From Streptomyces sp. NBC_00178 (GTDB taxonomy: Bacteria; Actinomycetota; Actinomycetes; Streptomycetales; Streptomycetaceae), in contig NZ_CP108143.1 of assembly GCF_036206005.1 (NCBI RefSeq), positions 2,542,001 through 2,606,000 on the forward strand: a stretch of DNA of 64,000 nucleotides, read 5' to 3'. The translations under genes were made by a program, and so were the position numbers. The notes under the pieces were generated by a model, which was given only the letters and a program-made list of their open reading frames with translations, ran no database searches and was not told the DNA's origin. Shown piece after piece: positions 1 to 7,758 of this stretch. How positions within the stretch are numbered: position 1 is the first letter of the stretch; each line of letters opens with the position of its first letter.

Positions 1-622
1 CGTGCAGGGGGTTGACCTGCACGAATCCGCTGCCCAGGGTGCGGCCCGACCAGCCGGCGAGGTCGGCCAGGTCACCGAGGTCGCCCATGCCCCAGGAGCG
101 GGCGGAGAGCAGCGAGTACAGCTGGACCAGGAAGCCGTGCGTCCGTCCGGGGGGCTGCGGCACGCGGTCCGGGGCGACGACGAGCGTGGCGGTGGCCCGG
201 TGGCGGTCGGGGGTGCGGACGGTCAGCCGGTGGACGCCCGGCGGCGGTCCGGCCCACCAGGCGGGCACGGCAGCCGCACCCCGGGCCGGGGCCGGTGTCA
301 CCCGCATCGTCAGGGGCGAGGACGGTCCGGCGGCGTCCGGCTCGGGGGCGATCGTCACGGCCGTTCCGGGCGGCAGCGCGGTCAGCGGGGCCGGAAGCGG
401 CTCTCCCGACCAGACCACCACCGTCCGCGGGAGCAGGCGGGAGGCCGCTGCGGACTCGGCCGCGGCGAGCGATCTCCCCACCTCGGCGGGCGTGGCGGCT
501 TCGACGCCCAGCGCGGCGAGCACGGCCGTGACCGTGTCGTCGGGGACGGACACCGTGACATCCGCGGACGGGGAGAAGGAGGTGGCGACGCCGTGCAGTT
601 CGGCGAGCCGGGACAAGCCCAT
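1..622 (-). CDS. malQ: 4-alpha-glucanotransferase (amylomaltase), 5' part only
   Basis: This is the N-terminal 207 residues of MalQ, which transfers alpha-1,4-glucan chains between maltodextrins in the cytosol. The gene continues off the left edge of the window. The visible part holds the beta-rich N-terminal region found in actinobacterial MalQ and then the start of the GH77 barrel (SARSWGMGDLGDLADLAGW, ending near VNPLHA). The active-site acids lie outside the window. The ATG at 622 has a CCAGGAG ribosome site 6-7 bases upstream, and it follows directly on the stop codon of the small ORF upstream, so translational coupling is likely. Confidence 0.85.
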   Translation of the reverse strand, partial: MGLSRLAELHGVATSFSPSADVTVSVPDDTVTAVLAALGVEAATPAEVGRSLAAAESAAASRLLPRTVVVWSGEPLPAPLTALPPGTAVTIAPEPDAAGPSSPLTMRVTPAPARGAAAVPAWWAGPPPGVHRLTVRTPDRHRATATLVVAPDRVPQPPGRTHGFLVQLYSLLSARSWGMGDLGDLADLAGWSGRTLGSGFVQVNPLH

Positions 623-931
623 TCAGACTCCTGGGGACTCCATGCCCCCTGCGGTGCCGGGTGCTGTCGGCTCGCTGGTCAGAGGGGCGACGGCGGCGAG
701 CGGTGGCTCGCTCGTGAGAGGTGTGGCGTCGGCGAGCGGAGGCTCGCTGGTGAGCGGCGCGTCGGCGAAGGCGGCTTCGGCGGTCAGGTCGGAGACGTAG
801 GCGAGCGGCAGCTCGCTGATCATCGGAGGGACGGGAGTAGGGGAGTTCTCGGCTGCCGGCGGATCGCAATCCATGAGGCTCGGTACCTGTTTGGAGAGGG
901 CGGAGAGCAGAAGCTGTGCGGAAGCGGGCAC
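623..931 (-). CDS. small Pro/Ser-rich protein of unknown function, coupled to malQ
   Basis: This 102-residue ORF starts at a GTG with an AGGAGG ribosome site 5 bases upstream (937-942). Its TGA abuts the malQ ATG in the same frame. The protein is rich in Pro, Ala and Leu. Residues of about 57-90 contain a 12-residue repeat based on PLTSEPPLA followed by three variable residues, in two full copies and a partial third. There is no signal peptide, membrane segment or known domain. The good ribosome site and the stop/start junction argue for real translation. It could be a leader ORF whose main job is to couple or tune malQ translation. Function unknown. Confidence 0.6.
   Translation of the reverse strand: MPASAQLLLSALSKQVPSLMDCDPPAAENSPTPVPPMISELPLAYVSDLTAEAAFADAPLTSEPPLADATPLTSEPPLAAVAPLTSEPTAPGTAGGMESPGV
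671..778. repeat. 36-bp degenerate tandem repeat inside the pre-malQ ORF
   Basis: Three consecutive 36-bp units start at 671, 707 and 743. Each begins CTCGCTSGT on the plus strand. The first two are similar throughout and the third diverges after about 28 bases. The period is exactly 12 codons, so copy-number change would not break the reading frame. Confidence 0.7.
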
Positions 932-1162
932 GTCGGCCTCCTGGCCGTGGACGACAGGACAGGGCAGACCTACCCAGCCGGCGCGGCCGCAGACGTGAAC
1001 GTGACATACGCGTTATACCAACGAGCTGAACGTGCCGTGGGTCACATTCGGTTCCCCACATGCCAGGTCTGGGCGGTTTTCGGCCACTCGGCAGCACCCC
1101 CGCGTCCGCCCCGCCCGGATCACACGCCACCTCCGGCATATCCGGCACAACGGCCATGCGCG

Positions 1163-1191
1163 TTGACACCCTCACGCCCGGATGGTGGGCT
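1163..1191 (+). promoter_or_regulatory. candidate promoter for the GH84 gene
   Basis: A perfect -35 hexamer TTGACA (1163-1168) lies 66 bases before the GTG start of the GH84 gene. The -10 region about 17 bases downstream (near 1186-1191, TGGGCT) is poor, so the assignment is weak. The rest of the 932-1233 intergenic stretch holds a TATAAC-like hexamer on the minus strand (1017-1012), a possible -10 for the small ORF and malQ, without a convincing -35. Confidence 0.3.
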
Positions 1192-1233
1192 CGGACGTCA
1201 CTGGCGGGGCGGAGTCAGGACGAAGGGGACACC

Positions 1234-4203
1234 GTGCGGATCGGACGCATGAGGCACGCGACGGCCGTCGCCGTCGCGGTGATCGGCGGACTGCTGGCCC
1301 CTACGGCACCCGCGGCGGCGGTCACGGCCGCCCCCGCGGCGACGGCGGCCCCCCGCACCGCCGTGCCCCTTCCGGAGGTCTGGCCGCGTCCGCAGTCCAT
1401 CGAGGCCACGGGCCGCCCCGTGCCGCTGGGCACCGAGGTCACGCTCCTGGCCGGCGGCGAGGCCGACCCGTACGCCGTGGACGCGCTCCGGGACCTGCTC
1501 ACCGACGCCGGTGTGCGCACGGTGCACGAGGTTCTGCCGGGCCGCGGCCCGGTGATCCGGCTCGGCGGTCCGGACGCGGGCCGCGCGCTGAGGGACCTGC
1601 GCGTCCCCGAGCGGACCGATCTGCCGTCCGGCGGCTACCGCCTCGCCACGGGGAGGACCGGGGGCCGCCCCACCGTCGTGATGGACGGGGTCGGCGAGGA
1701 CGGCCTGTTCCACGCCGTCCAGACCCTGCGCCGGCTCGTCACGGACGGCGCAGTCGCGGGAGCAGTGGTCCGCGACTGGCCCGGCACCGCCGTGCGCGGG
1801 ACGGCCGAGGGCTTCTACGGGCAGCCGTGGACCCAGGAGGAACGACTCTCCCAGCTCGCCTTCATGGGCCGTACGAAGCAGAACCGCTACCTCTACGCGG
1901 CCGGTGACGACCCCTACCGTCAGGCCCGCTGGCGCGAGCCGTACCCCGCGGACCGGCGTGCGGACTTCCGCGCCCTGGCCCGCAGGGCCCGGGCCGAGCA
2001 CGTGACACTCGGCTGGGCCGTCTCCCCCGGGCAGGCCATGTGCCTGGCGTCCGAAGGTGACGTCAGGGCGCTGACACGGAAGCTCGACGCGATGTGGGAC
2101 CTCGGGGTGCGGGCCTTCCAGCTCCAGTTCCAGGACGTGAGCTACAGCGAATGGCACTGCGACGAGGACGCGGAGACGTTCGGCAGCGGGCCGCGGGCCG
2201 CCGCCGCGGCGCAGGCCCGGGTCGCGAGCGCCGTCGCCCGGCACCTCGCGGACCGGCACCCGGACGCGGAACCGCTCGTGCTGATGCCCACGGAGTTCTA
2301 CCAGGACGGCGCCACCGACTACCGCACCGCGCTGGCCGCCGGACTGGACCGCCGGGTGCAGGTCGCCTGGACCGGCGTCGGCGTCGTGCCGAGGACGATC
2401 ACCGGGCGCGAGCTCGCGGGTGCGCGGGCCGCGTTCCGGCGCCCCCTGGTCACCATGGACAACTACCCGGTCAACGACTACGCGCAGGACCGGATCTTCC
2501 TCGGCCCCTACACCGGCAGGGACCCGGCGGTGGCGAGCGGCTCCGCGGCGCTGCTGGCCAACGCCATGAAGCAGCCGTCGGTGTCCCGCATCCCGCTGTT
2601 CACGGCGGCGGACTTCGCCTGGAATCCGAAGCACTACCGGCCGCAGGAGTCATGGCGGGCCGCCCTGGACGACCTCGCGGACGGGGACGCCTCCGCCCGG
2701 GCGGCCCTGGGCGCGCTGGCGGGCAACAGCGCCGCGTCGGTGCTGGGCGGCGACGAGTCCGCGTACCTGCGGCCGCTGCTCACCGCGTTCGAGGAGTCCC
2801 GCGCGGCCGGGGGCCCGGCCCGCGACAGGGCGGCGCGTGAGCTCAGGGCCGCGTTCGGCGTGATGCGGCAGGCCCCGACGCGCCTGGCGGGCACGGCGGA
2901 CGGGCGCCTCGGGGACGAGGTGCGGCCGTGGACCGGACAGCTGGCCCGGTACGGCCGGGCGGGTGAACTGGCCGTGGACCTGCTGCGCGCGCAGGAGCGC
3001 GGCGACGGGTCCGGTGCCTACCGGGCCCTGCTGGCGCTGGAGCCGTTGCGCGAGGAGATCGGCGCGAGCCGGGCCACGGTGGGCCAGGGCGTCCTGGACC
3101 CGTTCCTGGACCGGGTCGTCTCGGATGCCGGGGCCTGGAACGGCACGGACCGCGACGCGGGCAGCGTGACCCGGACCGCGGACGGTTACACGGTCCGGCT
3201 CGGCCGGGCCCGCCCGCTGGAGGCCGTCACCACGATGACCCGGCCGGGTGGCGCCGCGGCGGACGGGGTCCTCCAGGCCCATGTGCCGGGCCGGGGCTGG
3301 CGCGGGATCGGCCGCCTCTCCGGGACCGGCTGGACGCAGACGGAGGGCAGGGGCCTGCGTGCGGACGCGCTGCGGGTGCTCCTGCCCTCGGCCCGGCCGT
3401 CGCTCGTGGACCCGTCGGCCCCGGGTGTCACCGGAGCGCCGCCGGCCGGGCGCGCGCCGGACGTGCGTGCGGTGGTCCCGTGGTTCGGCGACGAGCCGGC
3501 GGCGCGGCTGGCGCTCGTCCGGAGCAGGACGGACGCCGTCATCGGCGGTGGCACGCACCGGGTCGAGGCGCGGCTGGCCGCCGGCCGCCCCGCCGAGGTG
3601 AAGGGCAGGCTGACGGCGAAGGCGCCCGAGGGCATCGAGGTCGAGGTGCCGAAGCGGACGACGGTGCCGCGTGGCGCCCGCACCCACGTCCCGGTGGACA
3701 TCACGGTGCCCGCGGGCACCCCGGCCGGCGAGTACGAGGTGCCGCTGAGCTTCGGCGGCGACAGGCGCACGCTGACCGTCCGGGCCTTCCCCCGCACGGC
3801 TGGACCGGACCTCGCGCGGACGGCGAGGGCATCCTCGTCGGGGGACGAGACCCCGGACTTCCCGGCCTCGGCGGCCTCGGACGGCGACCCCGGGACCCGC
3901 TGGTCCTCGCCGGTGGAGGACGGCGCGTGGTGGCAGGCCGAGCTGCCCCGGCCGGTACGGCTGGGACAGGTCGTGCTGCGCTGGCAGGACGCCTACGCCT
4001 CCCGCTACCGCGTCCAGGTCTCGGCCGACGGCCGCACCTGGCGTACGGCGGCCACCGTGCGGGACGGGGCCGGCGGGCGCGAGTCGGTCCGCATGGACGC
4101 GCGGGACACGCGCTTCATCCGGGTCCGGGGCGACGGGCGCGGGACCCGGTTCGGCTACTCGCTGTGGTCGGTGGAGGCCTACGCGGTCGCCGGACGTCCG
4201 TAA
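1234..4203 (+). CDS. secreted GH84-family beta-N-acetylglucosaminidase/hyaluronidase-like protein
   Basis: This is a 989-residue exported protein. GTG 1234 is preferred because AAGGGGA lies just upstream and the next residues form a signal peptide (VAVAVIGGLLAPTAPAAA). Domains in order: a GH84 N-terminal beta domain (about 45-180), the GH84 barrel (about 185-480; GTAEGFYGQPW and GWAVSPGQ are typical), a helical region, a NEW3-like beta domain (about 790-850), and a C-terminal F5/8C-type carbohydrate-binding domain (about 865-985). GH84 enzymes use two adjacent Asp residues. Here the pair reads Gln300-Asp301 (FQLQFQDVS), so the residue that normally orients the substrate acetamide is replaced. 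Substrate may be a hexosamine polymer, but activity is uncertain. Confidence 0.85.
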   Translation: MRIGRMRHATAVAVAVIGGLLAPTAPAAAVTAAPAATAAPRTAVPLPEVWPRPQSIEATGRPVPLGTEVTLLAGGEADPYAVDALRDLLTDAGVRTVHEVLPGRGPVIRLGGPDAGRALRDLRVPERTDLPSGGYRLATGRTGGRPTVVMDGVGEDGLFHAVQTLRRLVTDGAVAGAVVRDWPGTAVRGTAEGFYGQPWTQEERLSQLAFMGRTKQNRYLYAAGDDPYRQARWREPYPADRRADFRALARRARAEHVTLGWAVSPGQAMCLASEGDVRALTRKLDAMWDLGVRAFQLQFQDVSYSEWHCDEDAETFGSGPRAAAAAQARVASAVARHLADRHPDAEPLVLMPTEFYQDGATDYRTALAAGLDRRVQVAWTGVGVVPRTITGRELAGARAAFRRPLVTMDNYPVNDYAQDRIFLGPYTGRDPAVASGSAALLANAMKQPSVSRIPLFTAADFAWNPKHYRPQESWRAALDDLADGDASARAALGALAGNSAASVLGGDESAYLRPLLTAFEESRAAGGPARDRAARELRAAFGVMRQAPTRLAGTADGRLGDEVRPWTGQLARYGRAGELAVDLLRAQERGDGSGAYRALLALEPLREEIGASRATVGQGVLDPFLDRVVSDAGAWNGTDRDAGSVTRTADGYTVRLGRARPLEAVTTMTRPGGAAADGVLQAHVPGRGWRGIGRLSGTGWTQTEGRGLRADALRVLLPSARPSLVDPSAPGVTGAPPAGRAPDVRAVVPWFGDEPAARLALVRSRTDAVIGGGTHRVEARLAAGRPAEVKGRLTAKAPEGIEVEVPKRTTVPRGARTHVPVDITVPAGTPAGEYEVPLSFGGDRRTLTVRAFPRTAGPDLARTARASSSGDETPDFPASAASDGDPGTRWSSPVEDGAWWQAELPRPVRLGQVVLRWQDAYASRYRVQVSADGRTWRTAATVRDGAGGRESVRMDARDTRFIRVRGDGRGTRFGYSLWSVEAYAVAGRP

Positions 4204-4211
4204 GGGCATAC

Positions 4212-4240
4212 GGGACGGTCCGAGGCGGACGGACCGTCCC
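4212..4240. terminator. terminator between convergent GH84 and HNH genes
   Basis: A perfect 10-bp stem, GGGACGGTCC (4212-4221) pairing with GGACCGTCCC (4231-4240), has a 9-base loop. It sits 8 bases after the GH84 stop. A second, degenerate copy of the left arm and its flank (AGGGCGTACGGGACGG) follows at about 4243, so this spacer contains a direct repeat. It may serve both convergent genes. Confidence 0.65.
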
Positions 4241-4318
4241 TGAGGGCGTACGGGACGGCCCCGAGGGCGGCCGGACGACGGTAAGGCGGGGCGGCGAGGG
4301 CCCGGCCGGTCGTGCTTC

Positions 4319-4855
4319 TCAGGCGGAGACGCCGTCGATGCGGGCCATCACGTCCTCCGCGCCGAACGGCTGGAGATAGGGCAGCCAGCGCGGATCGCGG
4401 TGCCCGGTCCCGATGATCCGCCAGGCGAGCCCGCTGGGCGGGGCGGGCTGGTGGCGCAGCCGCCATCCCAGTTCCGGCAGGTGGCGGTCGGCCTTGACGT
4501 GGTTGCAGCGGCGGCAGGCGGCCACCACGTTCTCCCAGGCGTGCTGTCCGCCGCGGCTGCGCGGAATGACGTGGTCGACGCTGGTGGCGGCGGCCCCGCA
4601 GTACATGCAGCGGCCCCCGTCCCTCGCGAAGAGGGCCCGGCGTGTGAGGGGGACGGGGCCCCGGTAGGGGACCCGCACGAACCGCTTCAGGCGGACGACG
4701 CTCGGTGCCGGCACGGCCCGGGTGGCACTGTGCATGAAGGCGCCGGACTCCTCGAGGCAGATGGCCTTGTTCTCGAGGACGAGGACGAGTGCGCGGCGCA
4801 GAGGTACGACGCCGAGCGGCTCGTACGAAGCGTTGAGAACCAGGACGTGCGGCAC
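4319..4855 (-). CDS. HNH endonuclease family protein
   Basis: This 178-residue protein has an HNH nuclease fold. Cys83-x2-Cys86 and Cys114-x2-Cys117 form a structural zinc site. His95 (SVDHVIPRS), Asn109 (WENV) and His119 (CNHVKAD) fit the HNH metal and catalytic positions. The N-terminal part (MPHVLVLNASYEPL) matches the widespread single-gene actinobacterial HNH family, for which no cellular role is established. GTG 4855 has AAGGAGG 7 bases upstream. It stands alone and is divergent from the MscS gene. No partner suggesting restriction, homing or toxin activity is nearby. Confidence 0.85.
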   Translation of the reverse strand: MPHVLVLNASYEPLGVVPLRRALVLVLENKAICLEESGAFMHSATRAVPAPSVVRLKRFVRVPYRGPVPLTRRALFARDGGRCMYCGAAATSVDHVIPRSRGGQHAWENVVAACRRCNHVKADRHLPELGWRLRHQPAPPSGLAWRIIGTGHRDPRWLPYLQPFGAEDVMARIDGVSA

Positions 4856-5171
4856 GTGGATGCCTCCTTGTACGCCGGCGACGCGTGGCTCGCGCCGGGA
4901 CGATCCGATCTCAGTCTCTCCTCATGCCTGGTCCGAGCGCCACCACGTGCGGGTAACGGGCCGGAGGGATTTTCCTCACCACCCGGCCGTGCGCGGGCCC
5001 CGGACGTCCCGGAACCGGCGCCCGTACCGGGCTGCGGACCCCGCATGAGATGGGCCACACACCGTGTATCCCCGCGTGAGCCCCGTCTCTCCCCCCGCCG
5101 GAGCAACGAACCACTCCTCCGGCTTCGTTAGTGTTGACGGTCTGCCGTCGCCCCACCTGGAGGTCCTTGTC
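4856..5171. other. intergenic region between divergent HNH and MscS genes
   Basis: This 316-bp spacer must carry promoters for both genes. I see the ribosome sites at each end (AAGGAGG at 4863-4869 on the minus strand, GGAGG at 5159-5163 on the plus strand). A TTGACG at 5135-5140 has no usable -10 at the right distance. I find no gene, RNA or strong hairpin. Confidence 0.5.
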
Positions 5172-6236
5172 GTGCCCTTGTCCGCCCTCCTGGCCGTCGC
5201 CCCGTCACCCGGGACCCCCGGCTCGCTGGACGAAGCAGCCGAGCGGGCCGGGAACGCCGCGGGCTGGGTCGAGGAGAACTGGTCCACCTGGCTGAACACC
5301 GGTCTGCGCATCATCCTGATCGCCGCCATCGCGCTCGTGCTGCGCTATCTGATCCGGCGGGCCCTCACCAACCTCATCGACCGGATGAACCGCAGTGCCC
5401 AGGCGGTGGAAGGCACCGCTCTCGGCGGTCTGCTGGTCAACGCGGAGCGTCGCCGCCAGCGCTCGGAGGCGATCGGCTCCGTCCTGCGCTCGGTCACGTC
5501 GTTCCTGATCCTGGGCACCGCCTCGCTGATGATCCTCGGCGCCTTCAAGATCGACCTGGCTCCGCTGCTGGCCTCCGCGGGTGTGGCGGGTGTGGCGCTG
5601 GGCTTCGGCGCCCGCAACCTCGTCACCGACTTCCTCTCCGGCGTCTTCATGATCCTGGAGGACCAGTACGGCGTCGGCGACCAGATCGACGCGGGCGTGG
5701 CCTCCGGCGAGGTCATCGAGGTCGGCCTGCGGGTCACCAAGCTGCGCGGCGACAACGGAGAGATCTGGTACGTCCGCAACGGTGAGGTGAAGCGGATCGG
5801 CAACCTCAGCCAGGGCTGGTCCACGGCCGGCGTCGACGTCACGGTCCGCCCCTCCGAGGACCTGGACGCCGTCCGCAGCGCGATCAGCGGCGCGGCCGAG
5901 GCCATGACCAAGGAGGAGCCCTGGTCGGAGCGGCTGTGGGGTCCGGTGGAGGTACTCGGCCTGGACGCGGTGCTGCTCGACTCGATGACGGTGCGGGTCA
6001 CGGCGAAGACCATGCCGGGCAAGTCGCTGGGCGTGGAGCGAGAGTTGCGCTGGCGCATCAAGCAGGCGCTCGACTCGGCCGGCATCCGGATGGTCGGCGC
6101 CCTGCCGCTCGCGGCGGACGGCGAGTCCACCGCCGATCCGACGGCGGGCATGGCGGCTCCCTCCGCGTACGCGTCGACGACCTCGCCGCAGTCACTGGCC
6201 GCGACGCCGATACCGCCGCCGAACCTCACGAAGTGA
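5172..6236 (+). CDS. MscS-family mechanosensitive ion channel
   Basis: This 354-residue membrane protein opens under membrane tension to release solutes during osmotic downshock. It has an N-terminal hydrophobic segment, a helix near ILIAAIALVLRYLI, a second around FLILGTASLMILGAF, and the Gly/Ala-rich pore helix (ASAGVAGVALGFGARNLV) characteristic of MscS TM3. The beta domain with GVGDQI follows, then a long cytosolic domain and a low-complexity tail. GTG 5172 is chosen because GGAGG lies 8 bases upstream; the open frame extends further 5' without a ribosome site. Confidence 0.9.
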   Translation: MPLSALLAVAPSPGTPGSLDEAAERAGNAAGWVEENWSTWLNTGLRIILIAAIALVLRYLIRRALTNLIDRMNRSAQAVEGTALGGLLVNAERRRQRSEAIGSVLRSVTSFLILGTASLMILGAFKIDLAPLLASAGVAGVALGFGARNLVTDFLSGVFMILEDQYGVGDQIDAGVASGEVIEVGLRVTKLRGDNGEIWYVRNGEVKRIGNLSQGWSTAGVDVTVRPSEDLDAVRSAISGAAEAMTKEEPWSERLWGPVEVLGLDAVLLDSMTVRVTAKTMPGKSLGVERELRWRIKQALDSAGIRMVGALPLAADGESTADPTAGMAAPSAYASTTSPQSLAATPIPPPNLTK

Positions 6237-6264
6237 CGCGTCCGGACATCACGACGGAGCTGAC

Positions 6265-6298
6265 GGGGGTGTCCTCGCGCCTTGCGCGGGGCACCCCC
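6265..6298 (+). terminator. rho-independent-like terminator after the MscS gene
   Basis: GGGGGTG (6265-6271) pairs with CACCCCC (6292-6298). Inner CCTCGCG/CGCGGGG pairing extends the stem, and TT follows. It lies 28 bases past the MscS stop and upstream of the csnR promoter. Confidence 0.6.
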
Positions 6299-6393
6299 TT
6301 CCGCCCGCTCCCCTGAGCCCTCGCCCGGCGGAGGCCGTTCCGCCCGATCCGCCCCCGCAGGTAACGCTTCGGTTGCCTCGGGGGCGTTTTCCA

Positions 6394-6422
6394 TTGACGG
6401 CCGGATGACGTCCGCCTACGTT
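6394..6422 (+). promoter_or_regulatory. csnR operon promoter
   Basis: TTGACG (6394-6399), a 17-bp spacer, then TACGTT (6417-6422). This is a good vegetative-type Streptomyces promoter, predicting a start near 6429, a few bases before the CsnR operator. Confidence 0.65.
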
Positions 6423-6433
6423 CCTCAATGAAC

Positions 6434-6446
6434 AGGAAACTTTCCT
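6434..6446. promoter_or_regulatory. CsnR operator (CsnR box)
   Basis: AGGAAACTTTCCT is a palindrome with 6-bp arms around one central base. Its reverse complement, AGGAAAGTTTCCT, is the CsnR box as I recall it from work on S. lividans and S. coelicolor chitosanase control. Position about +5 to +17 relative to the predicted transcription start fits direct repression and autoregulation of csnR. Confidence 0.8.
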
Positions 6447-6467
6447 AACAGAGGGCAGGTGTCACTC

Positions 6468-7673
6468 ATGGCCGGAACCACCCCGGGTACCCCCCGCGTG
6501 CTGCGCGCCATGAACGACCGGGCGGCCCTCGACCTGCTGCTGGAGCACGGCCCGCTCACCCGCACGAGGATCGGGAAGCTGACGGGCCTGTCCAAGCCCA
6601 CCGCGTCGCAGCTCCTGGCCCGGCTGGAGGCGGCGGGACTCGTCGTCGCCACCGGCACGAGCGAGGGGCGGCCCGGCCCCAGCGCCCAGTTGTACGCGGT
6701 CCACGCGGGGGCCGCCCATGTGGCGGGGCTCGACGTGACCGCCCAGCGGATCGTCGCGGCCGTCGCGGACGTGACCGGCGCGACCGTCGGCACGTACGAA
6801 CTGCCCACCTCCAAACGGCGCGCCGGAGGCGTGGTACGGCAGGTGACGGACGCCCTGGACGGCGCGGTCAAGGACGCCGGCATCACCCGGGCCGACATCC
6901 ACCGGGTCGTCATCGGCACCCCCGGGGCGTTCGATCCCGGCACGGGCCGGCTGCGCTACGCCTCGCACCTGCCCGGCTGGCACTCCCCCACGCTGCTGGA
7001 CGAGCTGGCCGCCATCCTGCCGATGCCCGTGGAGTACGAGAACGACGTGAACCTGGTCGCGGTCGCCGAACAGCGGCTCGGCGCGGCCCGTGGTCACGAG
7101 GACTTCGTCCTCCTGTGGAACGAGGAGGGCCTCGGAGCCGCCCTCGTGATCAACGGCCGGCTGCACCGCGGCTTCACCGGCGGTGCGGGCGAGGTCGGCT
7201 TCCTGCCCGTGCCCGGCACCCCGCTGGTGCGCCAGGTGGTGAAGGCGAACGCCGGTGGTTTCCAGGAACTGGCGGGCGCCCAGGCCGTACCGAGGCTCGC
7301 CACCGCCCTCGGCATCGAGACCCCGCACCAGCCGTACACCGAGGTCGCCGCGGGCCTCCTCGCCCGCGCCGCCGCGGAGTACGAGCGGGACCCCTCCCTC
7401 ACCGAGCTCCTGCGGCAGTACGCGCAGCGCCTCGCCACCGGGCTCGCGTCCGTCACGGCCGTGCTCGACCCGGGGCTGATCGTCCTCTCGGGCGGACTGG
7501 TCTCGGCCGGCGGTGAGCGGCTGCTGTCCCTGGTCCAGTCCGAGCTCGCCGAACTGGCCGCGTCGCGGCCCCGGCTGGCCCTCGGGCTGATCGACCGGCA
7601 CCCGGTCCTGCGGGGCGCCCTGGAACGCGCCCTGGCGGACACCCGCGACGAAGTGTTCGACACCTCCCGCTGA
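6468..7673 (+). CDS. csnR: ROK-family transcriptional repressor CsnR
   Basis: This 401-residue regulator has an N-terminal winged helix (RIGKLTGLSKPTASQLLARL as recognition region) followed by a ROK sugar-kinase-like effector domain (GLDVTAQRIVAAVADVTG; GTPGAFDPGTG; LIVLSGGLVSAGG). In S. lividans CsnR represses the chitosanase gene and its own operon until chitosan oligosaccharides appear. The adjacent operator and the following transporter genes support the same role here. ATG 6468 is chosen; an in-frame GTG at 6459 is possible but its AGAGGG lies only 3 bases upstream. Typical ROK kinase cysteines for zinc are not evident, which fits a regulator. Confidence 0.9.
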   Translation: MAGTTPGTPRVLRAMNDRAALDLLLEHGPLTRTRIGKLTGLSKPTASQLLARLEAAGLVVATGTSEGRPGPSAQLYAVHAGAAHVAGLDVTAQRIVAAVADVTGATVGTYELPTSKRRAGGVVRQVTDALDGAVKDAGITRADIHRVVIGTPGAFDPGTGRLRYASHLPGWHSPTLLDELAAILPMPVEYENDVNLVAVAEQRLGAARGHEDFVLLWNEEGLGAALVINGRLHRGFTGGAGEVGFLPVPGTPLVRQVVKANAGGFQELAGAQAVPRLATALGIETPHQPYTEVAAGLLARAAAEYERDPSLTELLRQYAQRLATGLASVTAVLDPGLIVLSGGLVSAGGERLLSLVQSELAELAASRPRLALGLIDRHPVLRGALERALADTRDEVFDTSR

Positions 7674-7758
7674 CCCCCCGGCACTCCCCCGCACCTCCCG
7701 CTCCACCCTCTGTCCCTCTCCTCCTTCTCCTTCTTCCCCTGCCCCTGGGAGCTTTGTC

